Shown here: in pieces, positions 8,675 through 17,981 of the stretch
How positions within the stretch are numbered: position 1 is the stretch's first letter
Layout: every line of letters starts with the position of its first letter
From: Ignavibacteriota bacterium
GTDB lineage: Bacteria; Bacteroidota; Ignavibacteria; Tepidaquicellales; Tepidaquicellaceae
Assembly: GCA_026390735.1 (NCBI GenBank)
Contig: JAPLFJ010000052.1
Coordinates: forward strand, 162,828-226,827
Reading direction: 5' to 3'
DNA: 64,000 bases
Program-made: the position numbers and the translations under genes
Notes under the pieces: model-generated
Databases searched by the model: none
Told to the model about the DNA's origin: nothing
What the model saw: only the letters and a program-made list of their open reading frames with translations

Positions 8675-11600
8675 TTAATGAATCTCTTTTTCGACAAGGC
8701 CCGCGGCCTTTAATCTTCGCCTTTCTTTTCTGTTTGCAAGACTTGCTTTCCATTTGTCGAATCTCTGATATACCACGGGTACGAGAACCAGAGTAAGCAC
8801 CAAAGAACTTGTTAAGCCTCCTATAAGAACCATGCCAAGCCCTGACTTTGCTTCGGAGCCCGCTGACGTGGAAACCGCTATTGGAAGCATACCAACAACC
8901 ATTGCAACGGTCGTCATTAATATCGGGCGAAGCCTTGCCTGTCCTGCTTCGACAAGGGCGTCATAGGTACTCATGTTTTTATTCAGTTTCATCTGGTTGG
9001 CACGGTCAACGATTAAGATAGCATTCTTTGCGACAAGACCGATTAACATTATCATACCGAGCATCGAATAAAGCGAGATTGTTTTTGCTGTTAATGCCAA
9101 ACCAAGAAACGCTCCGATGATTGCAACGGGAATTGAGAAGAGTACCACAAAAGGATATACGTAAGAATCATATAGTGCGACCATAATCATATACACAAAG
9201 AGTATAGCGGCAAGAATTGCGTAGATTAAACTTTTAAACGAATCTGCCATCGTCTTTTGTTCTCCTGTAAAACTGAAGGATACACCTGGAGGCAGCGGAA
9301 TAGATTTCATTTTTTCCGTTATTGCGCTTCCAACCTCACCGCTGGTTTTTCCATAGACCTGAGAAAATAACGTAATAGAACTAATCCTGTTTTCGCGTTC
9401 TAACTTTGTGGGACCTGTGGTCTGATAAATATTTGCAAACTGATTTAATTGAATCATTTGTCCGCGTGTGTTCATGAAACCCATTAAAGGAAGCGCTGAA
9501 GTGTTTGTTCTGTCGCTTTCGTCGGCAAGTATTCTTATATCATATTCGTTAACTCCCTGTCTGTATTTAGAGTCGTTGTCCCCCGTTAAGGCTATTCGCA
9601 GAGTTTGTCCAACATCATTGATTGTCAGGCCGAGCAGTGCCATTTTTTCTCTGTCAATCTGTATTCTTAGTTCCGGTTTGCCTTCTTCCGATGACAGCCT
9701 GACATCCGAAGTTCCCTCAAGTCCTTTTGTAATGTCATACATTATTCTTGCACCCTTCATTACATCCTCGTAGTTTGCGCCGGAAATTAAAATCTGAACC
9801 GGTGAACGGTTTTGGGTACCGAATAAACTTATCGGGTTAACCCTTACTTTAATACCGGGAATCTTTAATATCTTATTTTTAATATCCTGGGATATGCCTT
9901 CTGTCGTTCCCGCTCTTTTGTTTTTATCGACGAGAACAATATTTAATTCGGAAGAGTTGTTAGAGTAGACTCCGAGCAAACCTTCGCTTGAGGCACCAAC
10001 GTTCGTAATTACTTTTTCGACTTCTGGAATATCCTTTAAAATCTTTTCCACACGCTGTGTTGCATAGTTTGTGTTTTCAATGCTTGAGCCAGGAGCGGTT
10101 TCAATCGTTATAATAAATTCTCCCCTGTCGACAACGGGCATAAACTCGCTCCCTATAAAGCCCATCTTTGGAAGCATTACGGAAAAGACTAAAAGAATTA
10201 AGATAAGAAGTCCCACAAGTTTTCCGTGGCCGAGGCTCCATTTTAGTACTGAAGTATAATAGTTTGTTACGCCCTGAAACAGTTTTTCAAACCATAGTCC
10301 AAATCTGCCCATCAGTGTTTTTTTGGTAAGGTGCTCAAGTTTTGTGAACCTTGAGGCAAGCATCGGGGTAACAGTAAAGGAAACGAATAAACTCATTAAT
10401 GTTGAGAACACAACCACGAGGGCATACTGTCTTAAAAAGTTTCCTATCATTCCCGTTATTAATGCAAGAGGAACAAACACTACAACGTCAACGAGTGTTA
10501 TAGAAAGTGCCGCAAAACCTATTTCGTTTCTTCCTTTAAGTGCCGCCGTTTGCTGTCCCTCGCCCATTTCAAGATGTGTGTATATGTTTTCCAGTACGAC
10601 GATGGAGTCATCTACAAGAATACCTATTACAAGGGACATTCCAAGCAGTGTCATAAGGTTCAGAGAAAAATCAAATACATACATAAGGAAGAATGTAGAA
10701 ACAAGTGAGGCAGGTATCGCAACCATAACTATGATGGAGTTTCTGAGACTGTGCAGAAATATGAGCATCACCACAGCGACGAGAACTACGGCAATGGCAA
10801 GGTCTTCTTTGACAGCGTTAGCAGAATCCATTGTAAAGATTGAGCCATCCTGCGCTATGTTAAATTGTAAGTTAAGACTTTTGTAATCATTTTCTAGTTT
10901 GGTAAGTTCTTTTCTGACACCCGCGCTGACGTCTACGGTATTCCCGTCAGATGTTTTCTGAACGAGAATGCCAATTGAACTTACACCGTTTAACCTGTTC
11001 AGGTTTGTATAGTCGACCCTGCCGTCCTGAACTTCCGCAACATCAGAGAGCCTGATGATACCTCCGTTTTTAGATCGCATAACGACAAGGTTTCTCATTT
11101 CCTCGGGCGTTACAAATTTACCCTCGACACGAATTACGAACTGGTCGTCAGTATCTTTAATATTACCGGTGGGAAAGTCCACATTCGAAGATTTAATGAC
11201 CTGTGTAATCTGAGGCACAGAAAGGTTGTAGGCCTTCAGTTTCTGGTAATCCATATTAACCTTAATCTCTCTCTGGTCACCGCCTAGAAGTCCGACTTGT
11301 CCGACCCCGCCAATACTCGCGAGCCTTGGCTGAATCTTGTCTTTAACAAACTGATAGAACTCACGCGATTCAAGGTTGCCTTTAACCGCCATTCTGAGAA
11401 CAGGGATTTCGTCAAGTGCAATTTTTGAAATAACCGGCTTGCGTGATGTTTGGGGAAGTTTGTCAGAGACCTCGTTTACCTTTCGCTGAACATCCTGTAA
11501 AGAAATATCAACATTAACGGTTGCTTCAAGTTCTACAATTACCATTGAGCGGCCTTCGGACGAGGAAGAACGAACACTCGTAATACTTTCAACGCCCGAT

Positions 11601-11812
11601 ATAGCGTCTTCAATAACTTTTGTAACGGAATTTTCAACCTCATTAGGGGAGCCCCCGGGATATATTGTTGTAACCGTAACAATAGGCGCCGTCATTTTCG
11701 GCATCAGTTCATACTTCAACTGATTAAACCCAAAAACACCAAGAACGGCAAGAAACGAAAATATTACGACCACTAATGTCGGTCTTTTTATTGCTATTTC
11801 TGTTAATGTCAT
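8675..11812 (-). CDS. RND efflux pump inner-membrane transporter (AcrB/HAE family)
   Basis: Proton-driven exporter of the tripartite pump encoded by this operon; it sits in the inner membrane and hands substrate to the adaptor and outer-membrane channel. The protein has 1045 aa, the usual RND length, in the usual two-fold layout: a first TM near residue 12, a periplasmic porter loop, a TM block at ~335-540, a second loop, and a TM block at ~865-1025. GILVDDSIVVLEN in TM4 carries the Asp pair of the proton relay and GLVAKNAILIVD the conserved TM10 Lys. The sequence resembles drug/hydrophobe exporters more than heavy-metal CusA types, but substrate is not determinable. It is the last gene of the tetR-tolC-adaptor-pump operon. 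Confidence 0.93.
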   Translation of the reverse strand: MTLTEIAIKRPTLVVVIFSFLAVLGVFGFNQLKYELMPKMTAPIVTVTTIYPGGSPNEVENSVTKVIEDAISGVESITSVRSSSSEGRSMVIVELEATVNVDISLQDVQRKVNEVSDKLPQTSRKPVISKIALDEIPVLRMAVKGNLESREFYQFVKDKIQPRLASIGGVGQVGLLGGDQREIKVNMDYQKLKAYNLSVPQITQVIKSSNVDFPTGNIKDTDDQFVIRVEGKFVTPEEMRNLVVMRSKNGGIIRLSDVAEVQDGRVDYTNLNRLNGVSSIGILVQKTSDGNTVDVSAGVRKELTKLENDYKSLNLQFNIAQDGSIFTMDSANAVKEDLAIAVVLVAVVMLIFLHSLRNSIIVMVAIPASLVSTFFLMYVFDFSLNLMTLLGMSLVIGILVDDSIVVLENIYTHLEMGEGQQTAALKGRNEIGFAALSITLVDVVVFVPLALITGMIGNFLRQYALVVVFSTLMSLFVSFTVTPMLASRFTKLEHLTKKTLMGRFGLWFEKLFQGVTNYYTSVLKWSLGHGKLVGLLILILLVFSVMLPKMGFIGSEFMPVVDRGEFIITIETAPGSSIENTNYATQRVEKILKDIPEVEKVITNVGASSEGLLGVYSNNSSELNIVLVDKNKRAGTTEGISQDIKNKILKIPGIKVRVNPISLFGTQNRSPVQILISGANYEDVMKGARIMYDITKGLEGTSDVRLSSEEGKPELRIQIDREKMALLGLTINDVGQTLRIALTGDNDSKYRQGVNEYDIRILADESDRTNTSALPLMGFMNTRGQMIQLNQFANIYQTTGPTKLERENRISSITLFSQVYGKTSGEVGSAITEKMKSIPLPPGVSFSFTGEQKTMADSFKSLIYAILAAILFVYMIMVALYDSYVYPFVVLFSIPVAIIGAFLGLALTAKTISLYSMLGMIMLIGLVAKNAILIVDRANQMKLNKNMSTYDALVEAGQARLRPILMTTVAMVVGMLPIAVSTSAGSEAKSGLGMVLIGGLTSSLVLTLVLVPVVYQRFDKWKASLANRKERRRLKAAGLVEKEIH

Positions 11813-11829
11813 TTTAAAACTCTTTTAAA

Positions 11830-12882
11830 TTATTGTGTAATAGTAACCGCTACGCTGTCTCTTAAATTTACCTGGCCGTTTACAACAACTGTTTCGCCGA
11901 CAGATAAGCCTTCAACCACTTCCATCCTGTTCCCGAATTCCGAGCCAACAACTATTTTTCTGAGACGTGCTACATTATTTTCAACCACAAAAACCTTGGC
12001 CTCTTTTATGCTGCCGATTAGTGCGGCCCTTGGTATCACAATGGCAGAAATGGTTTCAAGTGTTTTAAAAGAAACCCTGGCAAAAAGCCCTGCACGCAGA
12101 GGATAGCTCTTGTTATTATTAACTGTAATTTCAACAAGGTATGAATGTGCATCGTCGGCTTTGGCATTAATAGTTGTTATCTTTCCGTTAAACACTGTGC
12201 CCGGGTATACTTCGGTAGTTAGTTCGACAGCATCCCCTTCTTTAAGTTTAAATGCTTCAAGTTCGGGAACGTATACTTTTACCTTTAGTCTGTCAATATT
12301 AACGACTGTGGCCACGGGGTTTCCGGTATTAAGATATGTTCCGAGTTCAACACTCTTGGAAATAACAACCCCGGAAAGAGGGCAAATAATTTTTGAATCT
12401 TTCAGCTGACGCTGGGCAATCTTTAATGCTGACTCGGTTTGTTTATACGTAAGTTTTGCCGATTCGTACTGAACCTCTGTAATAGATTTGGTTTCGAGCA
12501 AAAGTTCAAATCTTTCATAATCCTTTTTGGCTTTCTCAAAATTTGCTTCTGCGTTTTCAAGTGTGGCGCGCTTAACCTCGTCGTCAAGTTTAATCAGCAT
12601 TTTGCCTTTGCCAACGTTAGAGCCGACATCGAAGTACAGCCCGATGACCCTGCCGGCAGTTTCTGCCGAGACAACAACTTCGTTAAAAGGGGCCGTGGTA
12701 CCGACTAGCGAAAGCGTGTCTGTAACCTTTTCCTCGGTCACCTTTGCCGTAAACACAGGAACGGTGGTCTGTATCTCAACCTTCTTAAGTTTTTCCTCAC
12801 GCTTTGATTTGTTCATCAGAAGTATTCCTGTGATACCAATAATCAGAATTACCGCTATTACAACTGTTAATATCTTTTTCAT
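11830..12882 (-). CDS. RND efflux periplasmic adaptor (membrane fusion protein)
   Basis: Bridges the RND pump and the TolC-like channel in the periplasm. An N-terminal hydrophobic segment (residues ~4-22) anchors or exports it. A barrel-sandwich (lipoyl-like) half follows at ~55-95 (VSAETAGRVIGLYFDVGSNV). Next come an alpha-hairpin at ~100-160, the second lipoyl half (ICPLSGVVISKSVELG), a beta-barrel, and the membrane-proximal domain. The length of 350 aa is normal. It lies 17 bp upstream of the pump gene and 15 bp downstream of the channel gene, so all are probably one transcript. Confidence 0.92.
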   Translation of the reverse strand: MKKILTVVIAVILIIGITGILLMNKSKREEKLKKVEIQTTVPVFTAKVTEEKVTDTLSLVGTTAPFNEVVVSAETAGRVIGLYFDVGSNVGKGKMLIKLDDEVKRATLENAEANFEKAKKDYERFELLLETKSITEVQYESAKLTYKQTESALKIAQRQLKDSKIICPLSGVVISKSVELGTYLNTGNPVATVVNIDRLKVKVYVPELEAFKLKEGDAVELTTEVYPGTVFNGKITTINAKADDAHSYLVEITVNNNKSYPLRAGLFARVSFKTLETISAIVIPRAALIGSIKEAKVFVVENNVARLRKIVVGSEFGNRMEVVEGLSVGETVVVNGQVNLRDSVAVTITQ

Positions 12883-12897
12883 GTCTGTTATTTAAAC

Positions 12898-14199
12898 TTA
12901 TTTTAATGTGTTTTCTATTGATTTTTCTAGTCTTGCAATTACGATTAAATAATCTGCAATCGTTGTTATGTTGTTTATTTCCGAAAGCAATAAAGATGTT
13001 TCTGCATCAACCACTTCGGAGTTAAGCAGAAGTCCGGATTTATACTTTTCGTTCGTTACCCTGTAATTTTCTTTTGCCTGTTCAACGGTTTCTTTTGTCA
13101 GCTTCATTTTCGCCGTAACGGAAAGCAGACTCTTATAGTTCTGACTTACTTCAAGATCGATGTTGTTTTCCGTAAGTTCTTTTGAAATTTTTATTTGTTC
13201 AAGGTTTGCCTCTGCCTGCTTTGTCTGATAGGATGTTAATTTCCAGTTCCACAAATCATACGATAATGTAATACCCAGATCCCACGTTCCTTTGAATTTT
13301 TCTACAGACGGGAAAATTCTTGAATTAGGGTTTGCATAAAGATAGTTTGCGTTAAAATTCAACTGCGGATACCAGCCGGATTTTGAAAGGGTAATTCCTG
13401 CCTCACCTGACTTTATCCTGTAGTCAAGGCTTTTCAGGTCAGAACGGTTTTGTTTTGATGCTTTAATAAGGTCATCTAATTTAGGAATATCGGGCTGCTT
13501 TAATTCTATTATTGCTTTAGGCTCGAGCTTTGTGTTAACAGGAATACCAAGTGTGTTATTCAGATTGTAAAGTGAAATATCTATATTATTGACTGCGTCG
13601 ATTAAAAGAATTTCAATGTTTGATAACTGAACCCTTACTTTCAGTACTTCGTTATTTGTAGCAAGCCCGTTATCATAAAGGTTTTCAAGGTCCTGCAGTC
13701 TTGCGCTAACCTGAACCATATTCTTTTCAATGGTTTCTTTGACCTTTAGTGATTTGGCATAATTCCAGTAAGCCACCTTAATGTCGAGAATAAGCTGGTT
13801 TTTGTCTTTGGAAAAATCGGTTTCGGCAGCCAGTGAATTAAACTCTGTTAACTCTATAGTACTGCTTAACCTGTTACCTGTAAATATTGGCTGGGACAAA
13901 GAAAGTTTTGCAGAATAATTATCAAGAATAGACGGGGAAATCTGCATACTCCCGATCTGAAAAGGGTCAACAGGGCTGAGTCTCGAATAAGAACCGTTAA
14001 GCCTTAACGTCGGCAGCTGTGCTGTCATTATTTCGTTAAGTCTTTCTTTCGCGGAAATTATTTTTGTCCCGGATATTTTTAACGTTTTACTGTTTTCAAT
14101 GCCGATTTTAATACAGTCTTCAAGGCTTACAACTTTTATATCCTGGCCGAATAAAGCGGCAGACAGCAGAGTAAACATAACAAATAGTTTTACCCTCAT
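12898..14199 (-). CDS. TolC-like outer membrane efflux protein
   Basis: Outer-membrane exit duct for the RND pump. A signal peptide (MRVKLFVMFTLLSAALFGQ) precedes two outer-membrane-efflux repeats rich in long helices and short strands, for example SLEDCIKIGIENSKTLKISG near the N-terminus and YDLWNWKLTSYQTKQAEAN in the second repeat. The length of 433 aa fits the family. The start codon overlaps the tetR stop by four bases (ATGA), indicating translational coupling. Unlike many operons of this type, the channel precedes the adaptor and pump. Confidence 0.9.
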   Translation of the reverse strand: MRVKLFVMFTLLSAALFGQDIKVVSLEDCIKIGIENSKTLKISGTKIISAKERLNEIMTAQLPTLRLNGSYSRLSPVDPFQIGSMQISPSILDNYSAKLSLSQPIFTGNRLSSTIELTEFNSLAAETDFSKDKNQLILDIKVAYWNYAKSLKVKETIEKNMVQVSARLQDLENLYDNGLATNNEVLKVRVQLSNIEILLIDAVNNIDISLYNLNNTLGIPVNTKLEPKAIIELKQPDIPKLDDLIKASKQNRSDLKSLDYRIKSGEAGITLSKSGWYPQLNFNANYLYANPNSRIFPSVEKFKGTWDLGITLSYDLWNWKLTSYQTKQAEANLEQIKISKELTENNIDLEVSQNYKSLLSVTAKMKLTKETVEQAKENYRVTNEKYKSGLLLNSEVVDAETSLLLSEINNITTIADYLIVIARLEKSIENTLK

Positions 14200-14828
14200 T
14201 TCTTTTTCTCCTTTTTATTAGATTTTACAAAACCACTCATGCCATCAAGAAATAATGCTGAAATAGTTTCACAGTACCTTTTACAGAAATCATCATCCCG
14301 TTTATCTTTTGAAATTTTTTTGATTAGGTTACCGAACATAAACCCCGAGAATATTAAACTTAAAAATGCAGGCCCTATAATTATATGCTTTTTGGGGTCG
14401 TTGATGTTAAAACCCGCAGAAAGGCTCTGGCTCATAAGTCTCATGTTATTTTTCAGCAGTTCAACTTTGACGGCTGTAATTTCCGGTAACTCTATCGGCA
14501 TCTCAATTATTGCAACCTTGCACAAATCTTCCTTGTCTTTAATAAGATTAACCATTTCACAAATGAACTCTTTCAGAGACTCCCTGGGGGGCAGTTTCAT
14601 TTCGGCAACCCGAAGAGCAATGTCATCGACGTAAGAAAAATACTCTGTGACAATAGCCTTTAACAGCCCGGCCTTTCCTCCGTAATAATAAGAGACCATA
14701 GAAATGTTTATCCTGGCTTTGGCGGCAATTTCCCTTACCCCAACCCCTGAATATCCTTTGCGTGAAAACAGATAGGCCGCCGAATTAATTATTCTTTTTG
14801 AAGAACCGGTCTTTAATGTTTTACTCAT
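14196..14828 (-). CDS. TetR/AcrR-family transcriptional repressor
   Basis: Likely ligand-responsive repressor of its own efflux operon. Residues ~10-60 form the TetR DNA-binding domain with helix-turn-helix GVREIAAKARINISMVSYYYG followed by a helix starting KAGLLKAIV. The rest is the variable helical ligand-binding domain. At 210 aa it is a typical length. It is the first gene of the operon and overlaps the TolC-like gene by 4 bp. A 14-bp inverted repeat sits directly before its start codon, as expected for autoregulation. The inducing ligand is unknown. Confidence 0.92.
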   Translation of the reverse strand: MSKTLKTGSSKRIINSAAYLFSRKGYSGVGVREIAAKARINISMVSYYYGGKAGLLKAIVTEYFSYVDDIALRVAEMKLPPRESLKEFICEMVNLIKDKEDLCKVAIIEMPIELPEITAVKVELLKNNMRLMSQSLSAGFNINDPKKHIIIGPAFLSLIFSGFMFGNLIKKISKDKRDDDFCKRYCETISALFLDGMSGFVKSNKKEKKK

Positions 14829-14858
14829 AATTAAATCAAACGTTCGTTTGATTTAATT
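14829..14858. promoter_or_regulatory. Candidate TetR operator (14-bp inverted repeat)
   Basis: Two perfect inverted arms, AATTAAATCAAACG (14829-14842) and CGTTTGATTTAATT (14845-14858), are separated by TT. The palindrome starts at the base next to the tetR start codon. The core AAACG-TT-CGTTT resembles operators of AcrR/TetR-type repressors. Binding would block the efflux operon; the divergent flavin-reductase gene starts 168 bp away and could also be affected. Confidence 0.75.
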
Positions 14859-15026
14859 TAGCAAGATACTCGTTTATATTCAATGATAAATAACAAAGAA
14901 ACCCGTAGAAGTGTTCGCGGGAATATATTAACTGTGGCCACCCCACAAGCCCCGCTAAATTATTTCTGGCTAATTTCTGAATTTCATTTTTCTTATTTTA
15001 GTATAAGAATTAATTTAATCTATACT

Positions 15027-15737
15027 ATGGGAAATATAGTTACGTTAAAAGACAGGAAAGTGATTCAGAATAACAACATTGCTATGTGGTTTGACCGGAA
15101 GGGGTCGGAATTTGTGTTTGAGCCGGGGCAGTATGCCAAAATAACACTGCTGGAACCGATTCATTATGATGATGGTGGCAATACAAGATTATTCTCTGTT
15201 GCGAGTTCGCCGAAAAAGGATTATGTTATGTTCACTACCAGGGCACTGGATTCTGCATTTAACAAAAACATTCTCGAAATGCAAATAGGTGCAAAGGCTG
15301 AGATTAGTGATTTTGGAGGAAATACAGTACTGCATAAAGATACTAACGTTCCGGCGGTTTTTTTAATAGGCGGCATCGGGATTACTCCGGTCAGGTGCAT
15401 GGTGGAATACATCGTCACAGAAAAGCTTCCGTATAAGGCCTATTTATTCTATTCCAATCCTGACGCTTCTTCTATGGCATTCTTCGACGAGTTCAGGGGA
15501 TGGGCAATGGAATATGACGGGTTTAAGTTTATTCCTACGATTGATGACACAAACAATAAAGAATGGAAATACGATTTTGGATACATAAACAGAGAATTAC
15601 TTTTGAAACATATTCCAGATGTTAAGCAACCGGTTTATTATCTGGTAGGGCCGACGACCATGGTTGAGTCTATGGAGAAAATTTTATTAGAATTAAACGT
15701 AAATTCAAATAATATAAAATTAGAAAAATTCGGATGA
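15027..15737 (+). CDS. Ferredoxin-NADP reductase-superfamily FAD/NAD(P)-binding oxidoreductase
   Basis: A compact flavin-dependent electron-transfer module. RLFSVASSP is the FAD-binding RxxS-type motif. LIGGIGITPVRCMVEYI is the nucleotide-binding glycine loop, and YYLVGPTTMVESMEKIL is the C-terminal NAD(P) segment. No 2Fe-2S ferredoxin domain or haem domain is attached. The frame opens at 14883, but the first 48 codons look non-coding and reach back towards the TetR operator. The ATG at 15027 (MGNIVTLKDRKV) starts right where the family's first beta strand begins, giving 236 aa. The next gene overlaps by 4 bp. Redox partner unknown. Confidence 0.85.
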   Translation: MGNIVTLKDRKVIQNNNIAMWFDRKGSEFVFEPGQYAKITLLEPIHYDDGGNTRLFSVASSPKKDYVMFTTRALDSAFNKNILEMQIGAKAEISDFGGNTVLHKDTNVPAVFLIGGIGITPVRCMVEYIVTEKLPYKAYLFYSNPDASSMAFFDEFRGWAMEYDGFKFIPTIDDTNNKEWKYDFGYINRELLLKHIPDVKQPVYYLVGPTTMVESMEKILLELNVNSNNIKLEKFG

Positions 15738-16489
15738 AAGACAACGTAGCAAATTTTACGGGCCGGGTTGAGGAATACGCGAAGTGCCGCCCGGGATACC
15801 CTGAGCAGATTATAAGTCTGCTGGAAAATAAAATCGGGTTTGACCAGTCGAAAGATATTGCCGATATAGGATGCGGTACGGGTAAATTAAGCCGCGTGTT
15901 TTTGAATAACGGAAATCTTGTGTTTGGTGTTGAGCCAAACGAAGAAATGAGAAAGATGGCAGAAACTCTTTTGAATAAATTTATTAATTTTATCAGCGTT
16001 GAAGGAACTGCCGAGACAACAATGCTTGCAACAAACAGTGTGGATGTGATTACTGTCGGGCAGGCATTTCATTGGTTCGACTTAAAGAAGGCAAAGAAAG
16101 AGTTTAAACGAATTTTGCGGAAAGACGGATGCGTTGTTATCGTATGGAACGAGAGAAACAACAACACACAGGTGATGAAGGCGGTGAACAGGATACTCCT
16201 TTCTTTAAACCAGGAACACGAAGAGGCAGAGAAGAACCTTGTTGATAAGAATTTATTAAGTGCTTTTTTTGGTGTGGATAAGGTAGGGAAAAGTACATTT
16301 CCAAATTACCAGATGCTCGACCTGGCAGGACTAAAAGGAAGAATACACTCCATTTCTTATGTGCCGGATTCTGGGAGCGAAAACAAGAGAGTTATGAATG
16401 AAGTGAAAGATGTTTTTGAAAAGTTTAATAACGGAGGGCAGGTCAAGATTGAGTATACAACGCGCGTATTCTGGGGAAATATAAAGTAG
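15734..16489 (+). CDS. Class I SAM-dependent methyltransferase
   Basis: Rossmann-fold methyltransferase of 251 aa. Motif I is IADIGCGTGKLSRVF, followed by the acidic strand end FGVEPNEEMRKMAE. The VDVITVGQAFHWFD segment is typical of the Methyltransf_11 'HWF' subgroup near UbiE/trans-aconitate-methyltransferase-like proteins. It overlaps the preceding reductase by 4 bp (ATGA) and is probably co-translated. It ends in TAG, which shows UAG works as a stop here. Methyl acceptor unknown. Confidence 0.88.
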   Translation: MKDNVANFTGRVEEYAKCRPGYPEQIISLLENKIGFDQSKDIADIGCGTGKLSRVFLNNGNLVFGVEPNEEMRKMAETLLNKFINFISVEGTAETTMLATNSVDVITVGQAFHWFDLKKAKKEFKRILRKDGCVVIVWNERNNNTQVMKAVNRILLSLNQEHEEAEKNLVDKNLLSAFFGVDKVGKSTFPNYQMLDLAGLKGRIHSISYVPDSGSENKRVMNEVKDVFEKFNNGGQVKIEYTTRVFWGNIK

Positions 16490-16574
16490 CGGGTTTATTT
16501 TTTAAGAAACAATTTCTTCGTGTCTGAATTCCTGATATACAGGGGGTGGTAAGGAAGAATTTAATTACATCAAT

Positions 16575-17981
16575 ATGAAAAAATTATTTGTTTTGGTTTT
16601 TGCATTTCTGTTCATCTCATCATTAAAGGCACAGACTGATTTGCCTGGAGACTGGAGCGGCGCTATAAGCATTATGGGTGTTGAGCTTGGGATGCTTGTA
16701 CATTTTAAAGCCGAAGGAGAAACTTATTCGGCAACGATTGATATTCCGGAACAAGGCGCAAAGGGTCTGAAACTTTCTAACGTTGTTTACAGTGTGCCTG
16801 TTATTTCATTTGAACTTGAAATACCGGAGAAAACGGCGAAGTTTAAAGGGGCCGTAGATAATGACTCCATAACCGGTGATTTTAAACAGGCGGGGTTAGA
16901 AGGAAAGTTTTATCTTACGAAAGGTTTGAAAAAGGAAGTTGAAGTTGTTGAAAAGAAAAATTTCAACGAAGAAGAGGTGACGTTTAAGAATGGTGATATT
17001 AGTTTTGCGGGAACTCTTTCGCTTCCGCTAAAGAAAGGAAAGCATCCTGCGGTTGTGATGATTACGGGTAGTGGTCCGCAGAACAGGGATGAGAATGTTG
17101 CGGGGTTTAAAATATTTAAGGTGATAGCGGATTACTTAACTACGAACGGAGTTGCTGTGCTGCGGTATGATGACAGGGGCGTTGGGGGGAGCAAGGGGAA
17201 GAATGTGGACGAATCAACGACAGAAGAGTTTTCAACTGATGTGATGGCTGCTATGGATTTTTTAAAGAGGCGGGAAGATATTAATCCGGGACAGATTGGT
17301 TTGATTGGGCATAGCGAGGGGGGAATTGTTGCCCCTATGGTAGCTGCAAAAAACAACGATGTGGCATTTATTGTATGCGTTGCAGGGCCTTCTGTGACTG
17401 GTGCGGAAATAATTGCAGAGCAGACAAAATTAATTCTACTTGCGAATGGAGGTGATAAGGAAAAGGTTGAAAGGGGTGTCGCGGATTCAAAGTTTGTCTT
17501 GAATATGTTTGTGAAGGGCGCAAGTGATAATGAAATTAAAGACGCAATCAGAAAAGTAAAGAATGAGGAATACGATAAATTGAGCGAAGACGAGAAAGGG
17601 AAGATTACTGACAGGAATAAGTGGGTTGAAGATGATATTACTACAAATTTTAATGCCTTCAACTCACCATGGATGAGGTACTTTTTAAAGTTTGACCCGG
17701 TTACGGTGCTGGAGAAGACAAATTGTCCTGCATTAATGTATTTTGGCGGGTTGGATTTACAGGTGCCTGTAAGTCAGAACGAGGGGCCGACGAGGGTAGC
17801 GCTAATAAAGGCAGGAAATAAAGATTTTGAGATTAAGGTTTTTGATAAGGCTAATCATTTATTTCAGGAGGCGGGGAATGGAAGTCCTATGGAATATGGG
17901 AAACTGAAAAAATCTTTTGTTGATGGTTTTCTGGAGTTTACTTCAAACTGGATTTTGAAGAGAGTGACGGTTGTGAAATAG
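16575..17981 (+). CDS. Exported alpha/beta hydrolase (esterase/acyl hydrolase-like)
   Basis: The signal peptide is MKKLFVLVFAFLFISSLKAQ. A small beta domain (residues ~20-115) precedes an alpha/beta-hydrolase domain. HPAVVMITGSGPQNRDE contributes the oxyanion region and VLRYDDRGVGGSKG a typical strand-turn. LIGHSEGGIVAP is the nucleophile elbow with Ser247. Asp (LMYFGGLDLQVP) and His (KANHLFQ) candidates for the triad follow near the C-terminus. Probably a periplasmic or surface esterase; substrate unknown. It ends TAG directly followed by the ATG of the DUF169 gene, with no spacer. Confidence 0.87.
   Translation: MKKLFVLVFAFLFISSLKAQTDLPGDWSGAISIMGVELGMLVHFKAEGETYSATIDIPEQGAKGLKLSNVVYSVPVISFELEIPEKTAKFKGAVDNDSITGDFKQAGLEGKFYLTKGLKKEVEVVEKKNFNEEEVTFKNGDISFAGTLSLPLKKGKHPAVVMITGSGPQNRDENVAGFKIFKVIADYLTTNGVAVLRYDDRGVGGSKGKNVDESTTEEFSTDVMAAMDFLKRREDINPGQIGLIGHSEGGIVAPMVAAKNNDVAFIVCVAGPSVTGAEIIAEQTKLILLANGGDKEKVERGVADSKFVLNMFVKGASDNEIKDAIRKVKNEEYDKLSEDEKGKITDRNKWVEDDITTNFNAFNSPWMRYFLKFDPVTVLEKTNCPALMYFGGLDLQVPVSQNEGPTRVALIKAGNKDFEIKVFDKANHLFQEAGNGSPMEYGKLKKSFVDGFLEFTSNWILKRVTVVK

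Noticed and set aside
10323..10886. 187-aa plus-strand frame inside the RND pump gene
   Set aside because: It is antisense to a complete AcrB-like gene and its translation has no recognisable motif.
14883..15026. Upstream ATG giving a 48-residue N-terminal extension to the flavin reductase-like gene
   Set aside because: The extension has no family counterpart and lies in the divergent promoter region; ATG 15027 matches the start of the fold.
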